Shown here: one piece after another, positions 51,366 through 61,402 of the stretch | How the letters are laid out: every line of letters starts with the position of its first letter | Numbering within the stretch: position 1 is the stretch's first letter | From: CAYWXK01 sp964462515 | GTDB lineage: Bacteria > Planctomycetota > Phycisphaerae > Sedimentisphaerales > Anaerobacaceae | Length of the DNA stretch: 64,000 nt | Direction: 5' to 3' | NCBI GenBank assembly: GCA_964462515.1 | Contig: CAYWXK010000003.1 | Coordinates: 1 to 64,000 of the forward strand | Position numbers and translations under genes: made by a program | Notes under the pieces: model-generated | What the model was told of the DNA's origin: nothing | What the model saw: the letters and a program-made list of their open reading frames with translations, nothing else | Database searches by the model: none

Positions 51366-54300
51366 ATGTCAAAACAACAATCAGGCAGGGGTGGTTGTAT
51401 CAGGCTTTTGATGCTGATAATGATGTTTTTTGTATGGTGTGGCGTAACCAATGGTGCAGAACAACCAAAAGCCACGCAGAACACCCAATACAAGATTTAC
51501 ATCTTAAAACACATATCGCCACAGCGCGGGATACAATACTTAGCCGAGGTCAAAATCGGAACGGTTTCGCAGTTGCCTGCTACCAGCGCAATTTTGGTGA
51601 CAGCGCGACCAAGTGAGCTGACCAAAGCAGATGCCGTCTTAAAGCTTGTGGATACCGATAAGGAATTCGGCATCAAGGCGATTTTGCCCGCTGCAGAGGC
51701 TGAGAATTTACCCACAAATGAGGAAATTGCAGCAAAGGTTGGCAATATATCAATCGGAAGCTTTTCCAGTCCGCCGGAGGAAACAGCAGGTGCAAAAGTG
51801 ATTATAGACGTGCATAATGGGTCTGTGGTTGCCATTGCGCCGGTGAATTTATTAGAGAGGATTGTTTGGGTTATCGGGCAAATGAAAGGAGAGACAGAGG
51901 TTGAAGAGCCGCCTGTAGAACGAGCCGGGCCAGGTGAACCAAACGTCCCGCCTGCAACAAGGCCAAAGAAAGTTGTGCCGACTGCTATTGCCAGAACGTA
52001 TGAGCCTGAGGCTCTTGCAACTGGTGAGGATACCCTTTCTTTGACCTTGCCGGAGAAGATGGATATTATCGCTTTACTGGATTATGTTGGCAAGCATTTA
52101 CAGTTGAACTATATGTATGACCCAATCCAGGTCAAGGGCGAAGTTACATTAAAGCTTCACGGTAAACAGCAAGGAGCACTGAGGATGAAAGATTTGTATC
52201 CTCTCCTTGAATCAGCGTTGAAGTTCAGGGGATTTGTGATGAGCCGCAAGGGTAACCTTGTAACAATAGTTCCGGCGGCACAAGTATTAGATATTGACCC
52301 TGCTCTGCAGACAGAAAAAGGCAAACCTGAGTATGGAGATGTGGTAATCACCGCTGCCTTCCGGCTGAAACATATAGATACGAACAGCGCGATGAATCTT
52401 TTGACCAGTATGAAGCTCGGCACAGTCGTCACACCGATTCCTGATACAAGTACAATTATCGTGACAGAATACGCATACCGAATGGCCCGGATTGAAGAGC
52501 TTCTGGAGATGATTGATAAGCCTGGCGAGCCGAGGCAGTTCCGCTTCAGACAGTTAAAATATACAATGGCAAAGACGCTTGCACCGAAGGTCAAGACTCT
52601 TGCTGAGCAGTTGGGCACCGTATCGATTACTATCGCCGCAGCAACGGTAATGCCTGCTGCTCCGCAGATTCCTGGGATGCCGCCACGAACAGGGCCTTCA
52701 CTGCCAACCGCTCGAATTACACCGACCCCGACTACCGCAGCGGCCCAGGCAGGGGTATATTTAGATGCAGACGAAAGGACAAACCGCATCTTAATGATAG
52801 GACTTGAAGCGCAATTAACTATTGTGGAGAGCCTGATAGAAGCATTGGATGTCCAGCAGCAGGACCTGCGGTCTATGAAACTGTACAAAATCGAGCATGT
52901 TGACGCTGAAGAGGTAAAAAAGAAATTGCAGGAACTCGGTATAATCGGTGGAGGTGCGGAAACTCCATCGAGGATAACAGGGGCTCAAAGAACTGCAGCA
53001 ACACCTGAAGCTGTAACGCCTCAAACACCAGGTGCACTTGCTGCTCGCGCAACCGCCACAAGCGGTGCGATAACAGAGGCTGTCGTTGAGCAGCCGCAGG
53101 TGGTAGTGCTTACACCGACCAATTCGCTTTTGATTAATGCCACACCGGAACAGCACACGCAAATAGCTGGAATTATCAAGTACGTGGACAGCGAAACTGA
53201 AAAAGGGGTGATACCCTACACGATTTATCCGCTGGAGAACCAAAAACCAACGGATATGGCGACAGTCCTTGAGAAACTGATTCAAGAAACGGTCAAGGAT
53301 AAGGAAGGCAAGATAGAGCGCGTAGTAAAGAAGACGGAAGAAGAAATCATTATTGTCCCGGACGAGAACACTTTTTCACTTATAGTCTATGCCAGCAAGA
53401 AGAATCAAGAGTGGATAGGGAACTTGATAAAAACACTCGATAAGAGAAGGCCGCAGGTTCTCATTGATGTAACTTTAGTTGAGATTAGCAAAAGCGACGA
53501 GTTCGAGTATGACCTTAACCTTGTTGAGAGCTTTCCTGATATGACTCATAGTTCCGGTCTTATTCGTGACTTTAATGAAATAGTCGGCAAGCTTATTTCG
53601 AAAAATCAGGAACATTTCATTGATGTGCAGGCCAAGAAGGGTGCCGGAACCGGTTTCTATGCAGATAAACACGTAAATGTTTTGCTGAGCGCAATGCAGA
53701 GTAAGGGTTACGGCAGAGTTCTGGCAAAACCTAAGATTCTTGTCAATGACAACGAAAAGGGCACTATTAAAACCACCGATACCACTTATGTTAAGAAAAC
53801 ATCTTCTGCTCCAATTAGTACGGGCGCAGCAGGCCAGCAATACACGCCTATAGAAACTGCGGTCAGTTATGAACCTTACGACGCCGGAATTACACTTGAT
53901 ATTACACCTCATATCAGTGAAGGTAAGCTGCTTCGCCTTGAAATGAACCTGACAAGGTCGGATTTCGTAAGTGCTTTGGGGGATAAACCGCCTGATACGA
54001 CCTCCAGTGACATCACTACAATCGTTACGGTTCCGGACGGCAGCACTATAATCCTGGGCGGAATGCTCAAGCTCAAGCAGAACAAAGGCGGAACAAAAGT
54101 TCCACTGCTGGGTGATATACCTCTTGTAGGAGGACTCTTCAGAAGCACCAGCACCAGTGACTCCCAGAGGAAGTTGTATGTATTTGTCAAGGCCGAGATA
54201 ATAAGACCGGCTGAAACCGCTGTTGCGGGCTTACCGGATTTGGAAAAAATATCGGAGCGAAACCGAATGGCCTTTGAAAAGCATGAAGCAGAATTCCAGG

Positions 54301-54368
54301 GTTACCAGATTTGGCCTGGAATAAAACCCAAACCGGTAGAGCCGGTCAAGATTCTTGAGACGCAATAG
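51366..54368 (+). CDS. gspD: Type II secretion secretin
   Basis: 1000 residues from ATG 51366 (GGAGTGAAGAG upstream). Signal peptide L-M-L-I-M-M-F-F-V-W-C-G-V-T-N-G-A. Several N-domains of the secretin type follow (S-L-T-L-P-E-K-M-D-I-I-A-L-L-D-Y-V-G-K-H-L-Q-L-N-Y near 235; repeated I-E-x-L-I-x-x-L-D segments to ~700). The C-terminal secretin domain (~710-950) has P-Q-V-L-I-D-V-T-L-V-E-I, V-L-A-K-P-K-I-L-V-N-D-N-E, D-A-G-I-T-L-D-I-T-P-H-I and V-P-L-L-G-D-I-P-L-V-G-G-L-F-R. Longer than typical GspD because of alanine/proline-rich inserts. It forms the outer-membrane channel for folded exoproteins. Confidence 0.93.
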   Translation: MSKQQSGRGGCIRLLMLIMMFFVWCGVTNGAEQPKATQNTQYKIYILKHISPQRGIQYLAEVKIGTVSQLPATSAILVTARPSELTKADAVLKLVDTDKEFGIKAILPAAEAENLPTNEEIAAKVGNISIGSFSSPPEETAGAKVIIDVHNGSVVAIAPVNLLERIVWVIGQMKGETEVEEPPVERAGPGEPNVPPATRPKKVVPTAIARTYEPEALATGEDTLSLTLPEKMDIIALLDYVGKHLQLNYMYDPIQVKGEVTLKLHGKQQGALRMKDLYPLLESALKFRGFVMSRKGNLVTIVPAAQVLDIDPALQTEKGKPEYGDVVITAAFRLKHIDTNSAMNLLTSMKLGTVVTPIPDTSTIIVTEYAYRMARIEELLEMIDKPGEPRQFRFRQLKYTMAKTLAPKVKTLAEQLGTVSITIAAATVMPAAPQIPGMPPRTGPSLPTARITPTPTTAAAQAGVYLDADERTNRILMIGLEAQLTIVESLIEALDVQQQDLRSMKLYKIEHVDAEEVKKKLQELGIIGGGAETPSRITGAQRTAATPEAVTPQTPGALAARATATSGAITEAVVEQPQVVVLTPTNSLLINATPEQHTQIAGIIKYVDSETEKGVIPYTIYPLENQKPTDMATVLEKLIQETVKDKEGKIERVVKKTEEEIIIVPDENTFSLIVYASKKNQEWIGNLIKTLDKRRPQVLIDVTLVEISKSDEFEYDLNLVESFPDMTHSSGLIRDFNEIVGKLISKNQEHFIDVQAKKGAGTGFYADKHVNVLLSAMQSKGYGRVLAKPKILVNDNEKGTIKTTDTTYVKKTSSAPISTGAAGQQYTPIETAVSYEPYDAGITLDITPHISEGKLLRLEMNLTRSDFVSALGDKPPDTTSSDITTIVTVPDGSTIILGGMLKLKQNKGGTKVPLLGDIPLVGGLFRSTSTSDSQRKLYVFVKAEIIRPAETAVAGLPDLEKISERNRMAFEKHEAEFQGYQIWPGIKPKPVEPVKILETQ

Positions 54369-54424
54369 GACAGCGTTCGACCGTTAGCGACGAACATTCG
54401 GCAACGCACGATTAGGTAACGTTG

Positions 54425-56131
54425 ATGAAAGACTTACTAATACAAACTGCTAAGCGGACAAGGGTAGTTGATGCCGAACAGTTGGCCAAATTTATCGGTG
54501 ACAATGGCAGCCAGGGGAGAATAGATGAAGTCTTGCTTAACTGCCCTTATTTTACGGAAGATGTGGTTTTGAAGCTGTTTGCCCAGGCCCTCGGGTGGGA
54601 GTTCCTGCAGGAAATATCGGCAAAAGATGTGCCTGCGGAATTTATAGAAGCGGTCCCGGCGACATACGCTCAACACCATTTTGTCATTGGGATAAAGCGA
54701 GAGCCAAGCGACAGCGAACTTACGGTAGTTTTGTCAAAACCATTAGATGCGGATGCTGTGGACAATATCTCCAAGATGACAGGCCTGCCGGTCAAGGTGG
54801 CGATATCAACCCGTGCTGCAATTACGGCCGTTATAGATGTTGCCTACGAGCAGAGAACAACGGTGATTGAAGAGGTGGCAGAGGAGCTCGATTCGCAGAA
54901 TCTTGACCAGTTGGTGGATGAGGTTGCTACTTCGGATGACCTGCTCGATGTGGTGAACCGGCCGCCGGTTATCAGGCTGGTAAATGATATTCTTTTCCGT
55001 GCCTTACAGCTAAGGGCAAGTGACATTCACGTTCATCCTTATGAGAGTAAGCTGCAGATTCGTTATCGTGTTGATGGCATTCTATATGATGTTCTGAGTT
55101 TGAATAGAAACGTTTTACCATTGATTATTTCTCGTATCAAGGTTATGGCGGGAATGGACATTGCCGAGCGGCGTCTGCCTCAGGACGGCAGGTGCAGCGT
55201 TCGCCTCGGGCAGCGTGAGATTGATTTGCGTATCAGCACCGTACCGACAAGCTATGGTGAGCGCAGCGTGCTGAGACTGCTTGATAAAAGCACGGGTCTG
55301 TTTGCATTAAACGAGTTAGGCCTGTGGGATGATGATTCGAAAAAATTTGATGCGCTGCTGAACCGCTCTCACGGAGTGATATTCGTAACAGGGCCGACAG
55401 GCAGCGGAAAGACAACCACTCTTTATGCCTGTCTTAATAGAATTAACTCGTCTGAGAAAAACGTTATCACAATAGAAGACCCGATTGAATACCAACTGGA
55501 GGGCATCAGCCAGATTCAGGTCGCAATGAAAAAAGGAATGACGTTTGCGACGGCACTTAGGCACGTGCTGCGTCAGGACCCGGATATTATAATGGTTGGT
55601 GAAGTCAGGGACGTAGAAACCGCCCGTATGGCGATACAATCTTCATTGACGGGGCATTTGGTTTTTAGCACTCTGCACACAAATGACTCCGCCGGTGCAG
55701 TTAGCAGACTTCTGGATTTAGGCGTTGAGCCATACCTGGCAAGCTCATCGCTGATTGCCATAATAGCTCAGCGGCTTGTTCGCAAGGTATGTCCGGATTG
55801 CAAAAAGCATAGCGAACCTGCGGCTCACGAATTAAGAGAGCTTGGTCTCGGTGAAATTGAGGCAAACAACGGCACCAAGTTTTTTGTCGGGACCGGCTGT
55901 GAAAAATGCTTCCAGACAGGCTATCGCGGTCGAACAGGTATTTACGAGATACTTATGGTTAGTGGAGAAATCCAGGACCTGATATACAAGAAAAAAACCG
56001 CAGGTACGATAAAGAAGACTGCTCTTGAAGCAGGTATGAAGACGTTGCGAATGGATGGGGCCAGAAAAGTGCTGGCAGGAATAACAACTGTGTCGGAAGT
56101 ATTGAGAGTAACACAAGCCGACGTCCTGTAA
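54425..56131 (+). CDS. gspE: Type II secretion ATPase
   Basis: 568 residues from ATG 54425. N-terminal GspE-I/N1E domain (~1-130), then the ATPase: Walker A G-P-T-G-S-G-K-T-T near 323-331, Asp box, Walker B D-P-D-I-I-M-V-G-E-V-R-D and His box L-V-F-S-T-L-H-T-N-D. The zinc tetracysteine motif is C-P-D-C and C-E-K-C-F-Q-T-G-Y-R-G-R-T-G-I-Y-E. Cytoplasmic motor that drives pseudopilus assembly. Confidence 0.95.
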   Translation: MKDLLIQTAKRTRVVDAEQLAKFIGDNGSQGRIDEVLLNCPYFTEDVVLKLFAQALGWEFLQEISAKDVPAEFIEAVPATYAQHHFVIGIKREPSDSELTVVLSKPLDADAVDNISKMTGLPVKVAISTRAAITAVIDVAYEQRTTVIEEVAEELDSQNLDQLVDEVATSDDLLDVVNRPPVIRLVNDILFRALQLRASDIHVHPYESKLQIRYRVDGILYDVLSLNRNVLPLIISRIKVMAGMDIAERRLPQDGRCSVRLGQREIDLRISTVPTSYGERSVLRLLDKSTGLFALNELGLWDDDSKKFDALLNRSHGVIFVTGPTGSGKTTTLYACLNRINSSEKNVITIEDPIEYQLEGISQIQVAMKKGMTFATALRHVLRQDPDIIMVGEVRDVETARMAIQSSLTGHLVFSTLHTNDSAGAVSRLLDLGVEPYLASSSLIAIIAQRLVRKVCPDCKKHSEPAAHELRELGLGEIEANNGTKFFVGTGCEKCFQTGYRGRTGIYEILMVSGEIQDLIYKKKTAGTIKKTALEAGMKTLRMDGARKVLAGITTVSEVLRVTQADVL

Positions 56132-56157
56132 AATCTGTAATTTTTTAGTTTTTAGTT

Positions 56158-57375
56158 ATGCCGAGGTATCAATATATAGCGATTGCCACAAACGGCAAAA
56201 AAGTAAAGGGCGTTATTACAGCCGAAAGCCCTTATGCTGCGCGAAAACAATTGAGGGTGCGAAGCATCCACCCGTCATCGCTTTTAGAGGTTGGCACCAG
56301 AGATGAGAAAAGAGCAATTCTGTCTCGAATTTTAGCCAGGGGCGGCAAAAGTAAGTTGACTGATTTCACCAAGCAGCTATCCACGCTGCTTAATTCGGGA
56401 ATCAAACTGACTGAAGCGTTGTCGGTCCTTACCTTACAGACCTCTGATGAGCGGTTTAAGAACGCCATTATGGACATTCGCGACCGTGTTGTTACAGGCG
56501 AGTCGTTCACCGATGCTTTGAAGGATTACAGTGACTATTTTGATGTCATTTTTGTAAGTATGGTTCGCGTCGGCGAGGTTACGGGCACATTGGGAGAGAG
56601 CCTTTCGACCATCGCCCGCTTTATGGAGAAGCGGCAGCGAGTCGAAGCAAAGGTAAAAACTGCAATGATATATCCTGTTATCCTGATTGTATTCTGCCTT
56701 TTCGCTATCATTGTCTTGACAACTATGGTAATCCCCAAAATAGCTGAGCAGATTGCAAGAACGGGACAGAAACTGCCCTGGATTACCAGAGGACTGATGA
56801 GCATCAGCCATATCCTGACCAGTTGGTGGCTGATAGTAGTTGTTGCGGCGTTTTTTGGGATTATTTGGGCTATAAGGAAGTTTCTCAAAACACAGCGCGG
56901 TGCATATCTGCGAGATAAACTTTTGCTGTCTTTGCCGCTCTTCGGACCTCTTATAAAGCAGCGCGTTGCCTCGCGTTTTGCATCGACTCTTTCTACGCTT
57001 CTTAGTTCCGGACTGAGTATGGCCGAATCCCTTCGCGTCGTGTCAGAAGTTACGGGCAATTCCCTTATGAGGCAAGCCGTCCAGCAGGCTCGTGAACGGA
57101 TTATTGCTGGCGCCGATATCGCAACGCCGCTAAGAGACAGCGGCGTCATTGACCCCGCAATCGCCCATATTGTTTCTGTTGGTGAAAAAAGCGGCGAGCT
57201 GGAAAAGATGCTTAAAAATATCAGCGAAGACCTTGAGGCCTCAAGCGACATAGTGATTGAAAGATTGGGTGCGGCGATTGAGCCGCTTATTATAGTTGTT
57301 ATGGCTGCAATTATTGGGATAATTGCTTATGCGACGATACTGCCGATTCTGGAAGTATCGGCTGGGAAATTATAA
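56158..57375 (+). CDS. gspF: Type II secretion inner-membrane platform protein
   Basis: 405 residues, standard GspF length. Two GspF domains (T-D-F-T-K-Q-L-S-T-L-L-N-S-G-I-K-L-T-E-A-L; later F-A-S-T-L-S-T-L-L-S-S-G-L-S-M-A-E-S-L) with three membrane helices (~175-200, ~225-245, ~380-400). It anchors the ATPase and the pseudopilus base. 26 bp after gspE. Confidence 0.95.
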   Translation: MPRYQYIAIATNGKKVKGVITAESPYAARKQLRVRSIHPSSLLEVGTRDEKRAILSRILARGGKSKLTDFTKQLSTLLNSGIKLTEALSVLTLQTSDERFKNAIMDIRDRVVTGESFTDALKDYSDYFDVIFVSMVRVGEVTGTLGESLSTIARFMEKRQRVEAKVKTAMIYPVILIVFCLFAIIVLTTMVIPKIAEQIARTGQKLPWITRGLMSISHILTSWWLIVVVAAFFGIIWAIRKFLKTQRGAYLRDKLLLSLPLFGPLIKQRVASRFASTLSTLLSSGLSMAESLRVVSEVTGNSLMRQAVQQARERIIAGADIATPLRDSGVIDPAIAHIVSVGEKSGELEKMLKNISEDLEASSDIVIERLGAAIEPLIIVVMAAIIGIIAYATILPILEVSAGKL

Positions 57376-57397
57376 TTGGTTTACACAGGAGTTCAAA

Positions 57398-57859
57398 ATG
57401 AGAAAGAGAAAAAGAGCAGCTAAATCCGGTTTTACAATGGTCGAGCTTATGGCCGTGCTGATTATCATCGGCCTGCTCGCCACTCTGGTAGTCACGAAAG
57501 TAGCAACCAAGATAGACCAGGCGCGGGTTACGACCACGGTGGTCAACTTGAAGATTCTTCATGCTTCGGTTAACCAGTTCAAGATGGACACGGCGAGATT
57601 TCCGACCGATGAGGAAGGGCTTGGGGCCCTTATTGTGCAGCCCACCGATGTTACAGGTTGGGAGCCGGGCGGGTATCTGGAAACTACGGAAATACCAAAG
57701 GACGGCTGGAATCGGGATTTCATCTTCGAGCTTAATCCTGAGAGCGGCAAGCCCTTTGTAATCAAAAGTCTTGGTGCCGATGGTGAAGAAGGCGGCGAAA
57801 GTTACGATGCCGACCTGCTTAGTACCGATGCCTACTTACGAAAAACAGAAAATCCATAA
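57398..57859 (+). CDS. gspG: Major pseudopilin
   Basis: 153 residues from ATG 57398. Prepilin site K-S-G / F-T-M-V-E-L-M-A-V-L with Glu at position +5, followed by the hydrophobic helix. The GspG core includes R-F-P-T-D-E-E-G-L-G-A-L, D-G-W-N-R-D-F and the C-terminal acidic region (G-A-D-G-E-E-G-G-E-S-Y-D-A-D), a calcium-loop type end. It polymerises into the pseudopilus. Confidence 0.95.
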   Translation: MRKRKRAAKSGFTMVELMAVLIIIGLLATLVVTKVATKIDQARVTTTVVNLKILHASVNQFKMDTARFPTDEEGLGALIVQPTDVTGWEPGGYLETTEIPKDGWNRDFIFELNPESGKPFVIKSLGADGEEGGESYDADLLSTDAYLRKTENP

Positions 57860-58397
57860 AGCACACTGCCAGTATTCGGGTTTTACGCTGACCGAGCTGG
57901 TGATAGTGCTTGTGATTCTTTCGTTGTTTGTGATGCTGGCGCAGATGCACCTTTTGGGGCTGCTTCGCAAAAATACGTTCAAGGCACAGGTGCAGGAGCT
58001 TATTTCGACGATGCGAATGGCAACAACAGCAGCAGCCGAAAGCGACAGAAGATACGAAGTTATTATTGACCTGGCAGAGCAAAGTTTTTTACTTCGCCAG
58101 ATTACCTCTCCCGACCTGTCGCAGGTTCTGGAGGAGGAGGTTATTATCGCAGATAGTTTTAGCAACAATTGCCGCGTGGTTTATGTTGAATTTGATGACG
58201 GTGACTATACCAATGAAGGCAAAGCAAAATTTAGAGCAGGGCATTCAGGCTGGCAATATGGCGGGAAAATTGTCTTGCTGGATGAGAATGAAAGGCCATA
58301 TTCGGTTGTAGTCAACCGCTTAAACAGAATGATAGTGCTTCAAGAAGGCGATGTTCCGCTTTTGGTGCCGAAGACTAAAGATGAAGTTCCATTCTAA
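57828..58397 (+). CDS. gspH: GspH-like minor pseudopilin
   Basis: 189 residues from ATG 57828, overlapping the end of gspG by 32 bp. Prepilin motif Y-S-G / F-T-L-T-E-L-V-I-V-L-V-I-L. The rest (R-M-A-T-T-A-A-A-E-S-D-R-R-Y-E-V-I-I-D) fits GspH. Tip component of the pseudopilus. Confidence 0.8.
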   Translation: MPTYEKQKIHKAHCQYSGFTLTELVIVLVILSLFVMLAQMHLLGLLRKNTFKAQVQELISTMRMATTAAAESDRRYEVIIDLAEQSFLLRQITSPDLSQVLEEEVIIADSFSNNCRVVYVEFDDGDYTNEGKAKFRAGHSGWQYGGKIVLLDENERPYSVVVNRLNRMIVLQEGDVPLLVPKTKDEVPF

Positions 58398-59280
58398 AAA
58401 TACTGATGTGGTATGTGTGAGGCGCGATAAGTATCAGCTATGCTGGATTAGGCAAGCAGTAATTCGCAGGAAAGAAAGGGCCTTTAGCCTGGTAGAGGCA
58501 GCAACCGCCGTGATTATCCTTGCGATTGTTAGTGCAGGGGTAGTGGTTGTTATAAACCGCTGCATTACATCAGCGGCAGATTCACAATTACGGATGCGGG
58601 CATTTGAGGTTGCGCGCGAGAATATGGAAAAACTTCTTGCCAGCGATGTGGTAAAGGAAACCACCGATTATGGCACCAGTGATAAATATCCTGAGATTAA
58701 ATGGCAAACTGTTGTTGAGCCGTTTTATGAGCCGATAACCAACCGAATGTGGATAAGGGGAGTATGCACGGCTGAATACACGGACACAAACGGCGAAACG
58801 CAGACCGTTGAATTGACGCACTGGCTGACCGATGTAACAAAGGCGCAGTTGCTGCAGATTATCGCAGACAAAGAAAAACAAAAAGAAGAAGTGACATCAA
58901 TTAGCCAACAGCTCATCACAACGTTAGAAGAAGCCGCCGATTATGCCGGTGTGGATGTGCAGACCGTTCAAAAGTGGGTTGATAATGGAATGGTTACGCT
59001 GGAGGACGGCTCTTTCGTCAAGAAGAATATTGACCTTTTCAAAGAAAATAGCGGTAATCCTCCCACAGAGGTCAAAAACCAGCAGATAAAATCCGAAGTT
59101 GAGTTGACCGAACTTTCTAAAGAAACAAAAGAGCCGCCGACAAAATCAACCGAACCAAAGACCTCTGAGGAACAACCCACTATCTCAGAAAAACAAGTCT
59201 ATACTGAAGAGGACCTTAGAAAAATGGGTATCCCTGAAGAGTTAATACAGATATGCTTACAGTTACTAAACAGTGATTGA
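58381..59280 (+). CDS. gspI: GspI-like minor pseudopilin with an HTH_17/MerR-like C-terminal extension
   Basis: 299 residues from ATG 58381, about twice the usual GspI length. The prepilin site is R-K-E-R-A / F-S-L-V-E-A-A-T-A-V, with Ala rather than Gly before the cut. The pseudopilin part ends near residue 170. Residues ~178-222 read T-L-E-E-A-A-D-Y-A-G-V-D-V then T-V-Q-K-W-V-D-N-G-M-V and D-G-S-F-V-K-K-N-I-D-L-F-K, matching the pattern of excisionase/MerR-like helix-turn-helix domains. A Glu/Lys/Thr-rich linker and a terminal Y-T-E-E-D-L-R-K-M-G-I-P helix follow. The gene overlaps gspH. Confidence 0.75.
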   Translation: MKFHSKNTDVVCVRRDKYQLCWIRQAVIRRKERAFSLVEAATAVIILAIVSAGVVVVINRCITSAADSQLRMRAFEVARENMEKLLASDVVKETTDYGTSDKYPEIKWQTVVEPFYEPITNRMWIRGVCTAEYTDTNGETQTVELTHWLTDVTKAQLLQIIADKEKQKEEVTSISQQLITTLEEAADYAGVDVQTVQKWVDNGMVTLEDGSFVKKNIDLFKENSGNPPTEVKNQQIKSEVELTELSKETKEPPTKSTEPKTSEEQPTISEKQVYTEEDLRKMGIPEELIQICLQLLNSD

Positions 59281-59301
59281 TTTTAAGGCTGTATCGTTGT
59301 T

Positions 59302-60048
59302 ATGAAAATATCTTATGGTCTATTAAAACACCTGCGAGGATTTTCGCTGGCTGAGTTGCTTGCAGCATTGACGATAGGAGCGATGGTTATGGTTGCAATG
59401 CTGGGCATTTACAGCAGGGCTGAACATACGGCCGATGTGATATCACGCAGGCTCGATAACTCCCGTTTGCCCGGCGAGGTTTTGCAGCGTATTGCTGAGG
59501 ACCTTGATAGAATGATTTCTGCCGGCTCGAACGCTAAGATTACAGTTGAGAATAAATTTGAAGGCGGGTTAGCATCTGCGCGGCTGACGATTCGAAAGAC
59601 CCTCATAGACAAAGACAATAACGAACAGGCATTTGAAGAGATTATATGGCAGACCAGCGCAGATGTGGACTCTAATGGTCTGGTTTTATACCGCAGTCAT
59701 AGCGGGCTGACGTTAGAGGATAAGCTGCTCGATAAAAAGAGGGCTGCCTGGGAGAAGGATTATTCTTTCGTGCCCATCTGCTCCGGGATTACTTTTTTCA
59801 AGGTCCAGGTCCAGCAGGGTGAGAATCTTCAAGATAACTGGACGAGCGGCTCACTGCCTGCCGGTATTGTGGCAGACATCTCTTTTGCTGAGCCATACAG
59901 GACGGTAACAGGCACTCTGGACGTGTCCGACACCGAAAAAATTACACGGACAATAGCTATCGACCGGACCAGGAAAATCAGATTTGAAATTGTGCCGGCG
60001 GGAGAAAAAGAAAAAGGCAATGAGCAGACCTCTGGAATACCTAAATGA
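59302..60048 (+). CDS. gspJ: GspJ-like minor pseudopilin
   Basis: 248 residues. Prepilin motif L-R-G / F-S-L-A-E-L-L-A-A-L-T-I-G, followed by the hydrophobic helix. Positions R-L-P-G-E-V-L-Q-R-I-A-E-D-L-D-R-M and the later beta-rich part suit GspJ, a tip pseudopilin. It overlaps the start of gspK by 29 bp. Confidence 0.8.
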   Translation: MKISYGLLKHLRGFSLAELLAALTIGAMVMVAMLGIYSRAEHTADVISRRLDNSRLPGEVLQRIAEDLDRMISAGSNAKITVENKFEGGLASARLTIRKTLIDKDNNEQAFEEIIWQTSADVDSNGLVLYRSHSGLTLEDKLLDKKRAAWEKDYSFVPICSGITFFKVQVQQGENLQDNWTSGSLPAGIVADISFAEPYRTVTGTLDVSDTEKITRTIAIDRTRKIRFEIVPAGEKEKGNEQTSGIPK

Positions 60049-61375
60049 TTGCAGCGGTTGCAGCCGCTCAGGAGTTGTTCTATTGGTGACGTTGGTGCTG
60101 TTGGTTGTGCTTTCAACCCTGGCTTATACCATAAGCAGCCGCGTAGCGGCTCAGCGTCACCGCGACCAGTATATTATAGACTACAGCAAGGCGAGATATG
60201 CCTGTGATTCAGCGGTAAAGTATGCGATGGCAACGTTAGAGGACCTTAATCCACAGTTGATTAGTCGGCCGAACGAACCGGACTTTTCCGATTTATTTCT
60301 TCTTAGCGACCCCGACTATCGGCAGCTTCTGACTCAGTGGGCTGCGCAATTAGGTATGACCGTTCCCGAAAATAATCTTAGCAGTATCTCCGCTGCCAAG
60401 CCAAAAACCAGACTTATCGGGATTGGCGATGCCAACGAACCAAACGATGTCAATGACTTTAATGATGTTGATGAAGGCGCTGCCGACGTTAATGATTCTA
60501 ATTCTCTGGTAATACCCGGTCCGTATGGGGCTGAGTGGCCGCTTGTCACCAAACCGAGTGAGTTTGAGATTGGCTCTGCAACGGTTAAAATTGAAATTGA
60601 AGATGAGGAGGCAAAATATCCTCTTGGATGGGCGCTATTAGCTGATGCAGCAGTTCTACGTGAGGCACAGGCGAGCTTTGAGACATTCTGCGAATGGATG
60701 GGAATTGACGCTAAAGATATCGATTCGCTGAAAGAGGAGCTGAAAGCAGTAGGCGAAATAAAACCATTCAAACTTGAGTTTTCGACTGTGAGTGTTACTG
60801 ATAGAACGGCGCCGGCACCGGCACCGGCACCAACCCCATCACCAAGCACAAGGAGCAGAACAAGCACTGTCAGAAGAACTGCGCGAACACCAGTAACCAG
60901 AAGGACTATATCTGCATCCGACCAGCTTATCAGGCAAAGTGCCGAGTTTTCGGAGCTTTTTCATAGTTCGTTAATTGATAGAGAGTTCCTCGCAAGGCCA
61001 ACCGTAATCAGTGAAACCAGAAAGGAATCAGCCTTAAAGTATATGGGGATATGGGGTTCGACGAAGGTCAATGTAAATACCGCCCCCCGGCAGGTGTTGG
61101 AGGCAGCTTTTACTTTCGGCGGAGACGCCGGTAGAATTGCGGATGAAATAATACGGCGGAGGCGTGTAGAGCCATTTACAGATATAGAAGCCTTCAAGAC
61201 ATCATTGTTTAGTTATTCCGACTCAATTAGAAAATGCGAAAAATACATCACTACTGCCAGTAAGTTTTTCACAATCAAAGTTACAGCGACAAGCGGAGTG
61301 GCAAAGGCATCATCGGTCATAGCAATAACAAAAGATGGAAAGACAATAAAGCGAATCGCTGTAATTTCCGATTGA
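60020..61375 (+). CDS. gspK: GspK-like minor pseudopilin
   Basis: 451 residues from ATG 60020. N-terminal hydrophobic helix G-V-V-L-L-V-T-L-V-L-L-V-V-L-S-T-L-A-Y-T-I without the usual Glu at +5, as in GspK. The C-terminal helix-hairpin region shows T-K-V-N-V-N-T-A-P-R-Q-V-L-E-A-A-F and I-I-R-R-R-R-V-E-P-F-T-D-I-E-A-F. A P-A-P-A-P-T-P-S-P-S linker is present near 275. It caps the pseudopilus tip. Confidence 0.82.
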   Translation: MSRPLEYLNDCSGCSRSGVVLLVTLVLLVVLSTLAYTISSRVAAQRHRDQYIIDYSKARYACDSAVKYAMATLEDLNPQLISRPNEPDFSDLFLLSDPDYRQLLTQWAAQLGMTVPENNLSSISAAKPKTRLIGIGDANEPNDVNDFNDVDEGAADVNDSNSLVIPGPYGAEWPLVTKPSEFEIGSATVKIEIEDEEAKYPLGWALLADAAVLREAQASFETFCEWMGIDAKDIDSLKEELKAVGEIKPFKLEFSTVSVTDRTAPAPAPAPTPSPSTRSRTSTVRRTARTPVTRRTISASDQLIRQSAEFSELFHSSLIDREFLARPTVISETRKESALKYMGIWGSTKVNVNTAPRQVLEAAFTFGGDAGRIADEIIRRRRVEPFTDIEAFKTSLFSYSDSIRKCEKYITTASKFFTIKVTATSGVAKASSVIAITKDGKTIKRIAVISD

Positions 61376-61402
61376 GAATATAGTTTCAGGAGTTTGTTTA
61401 AA

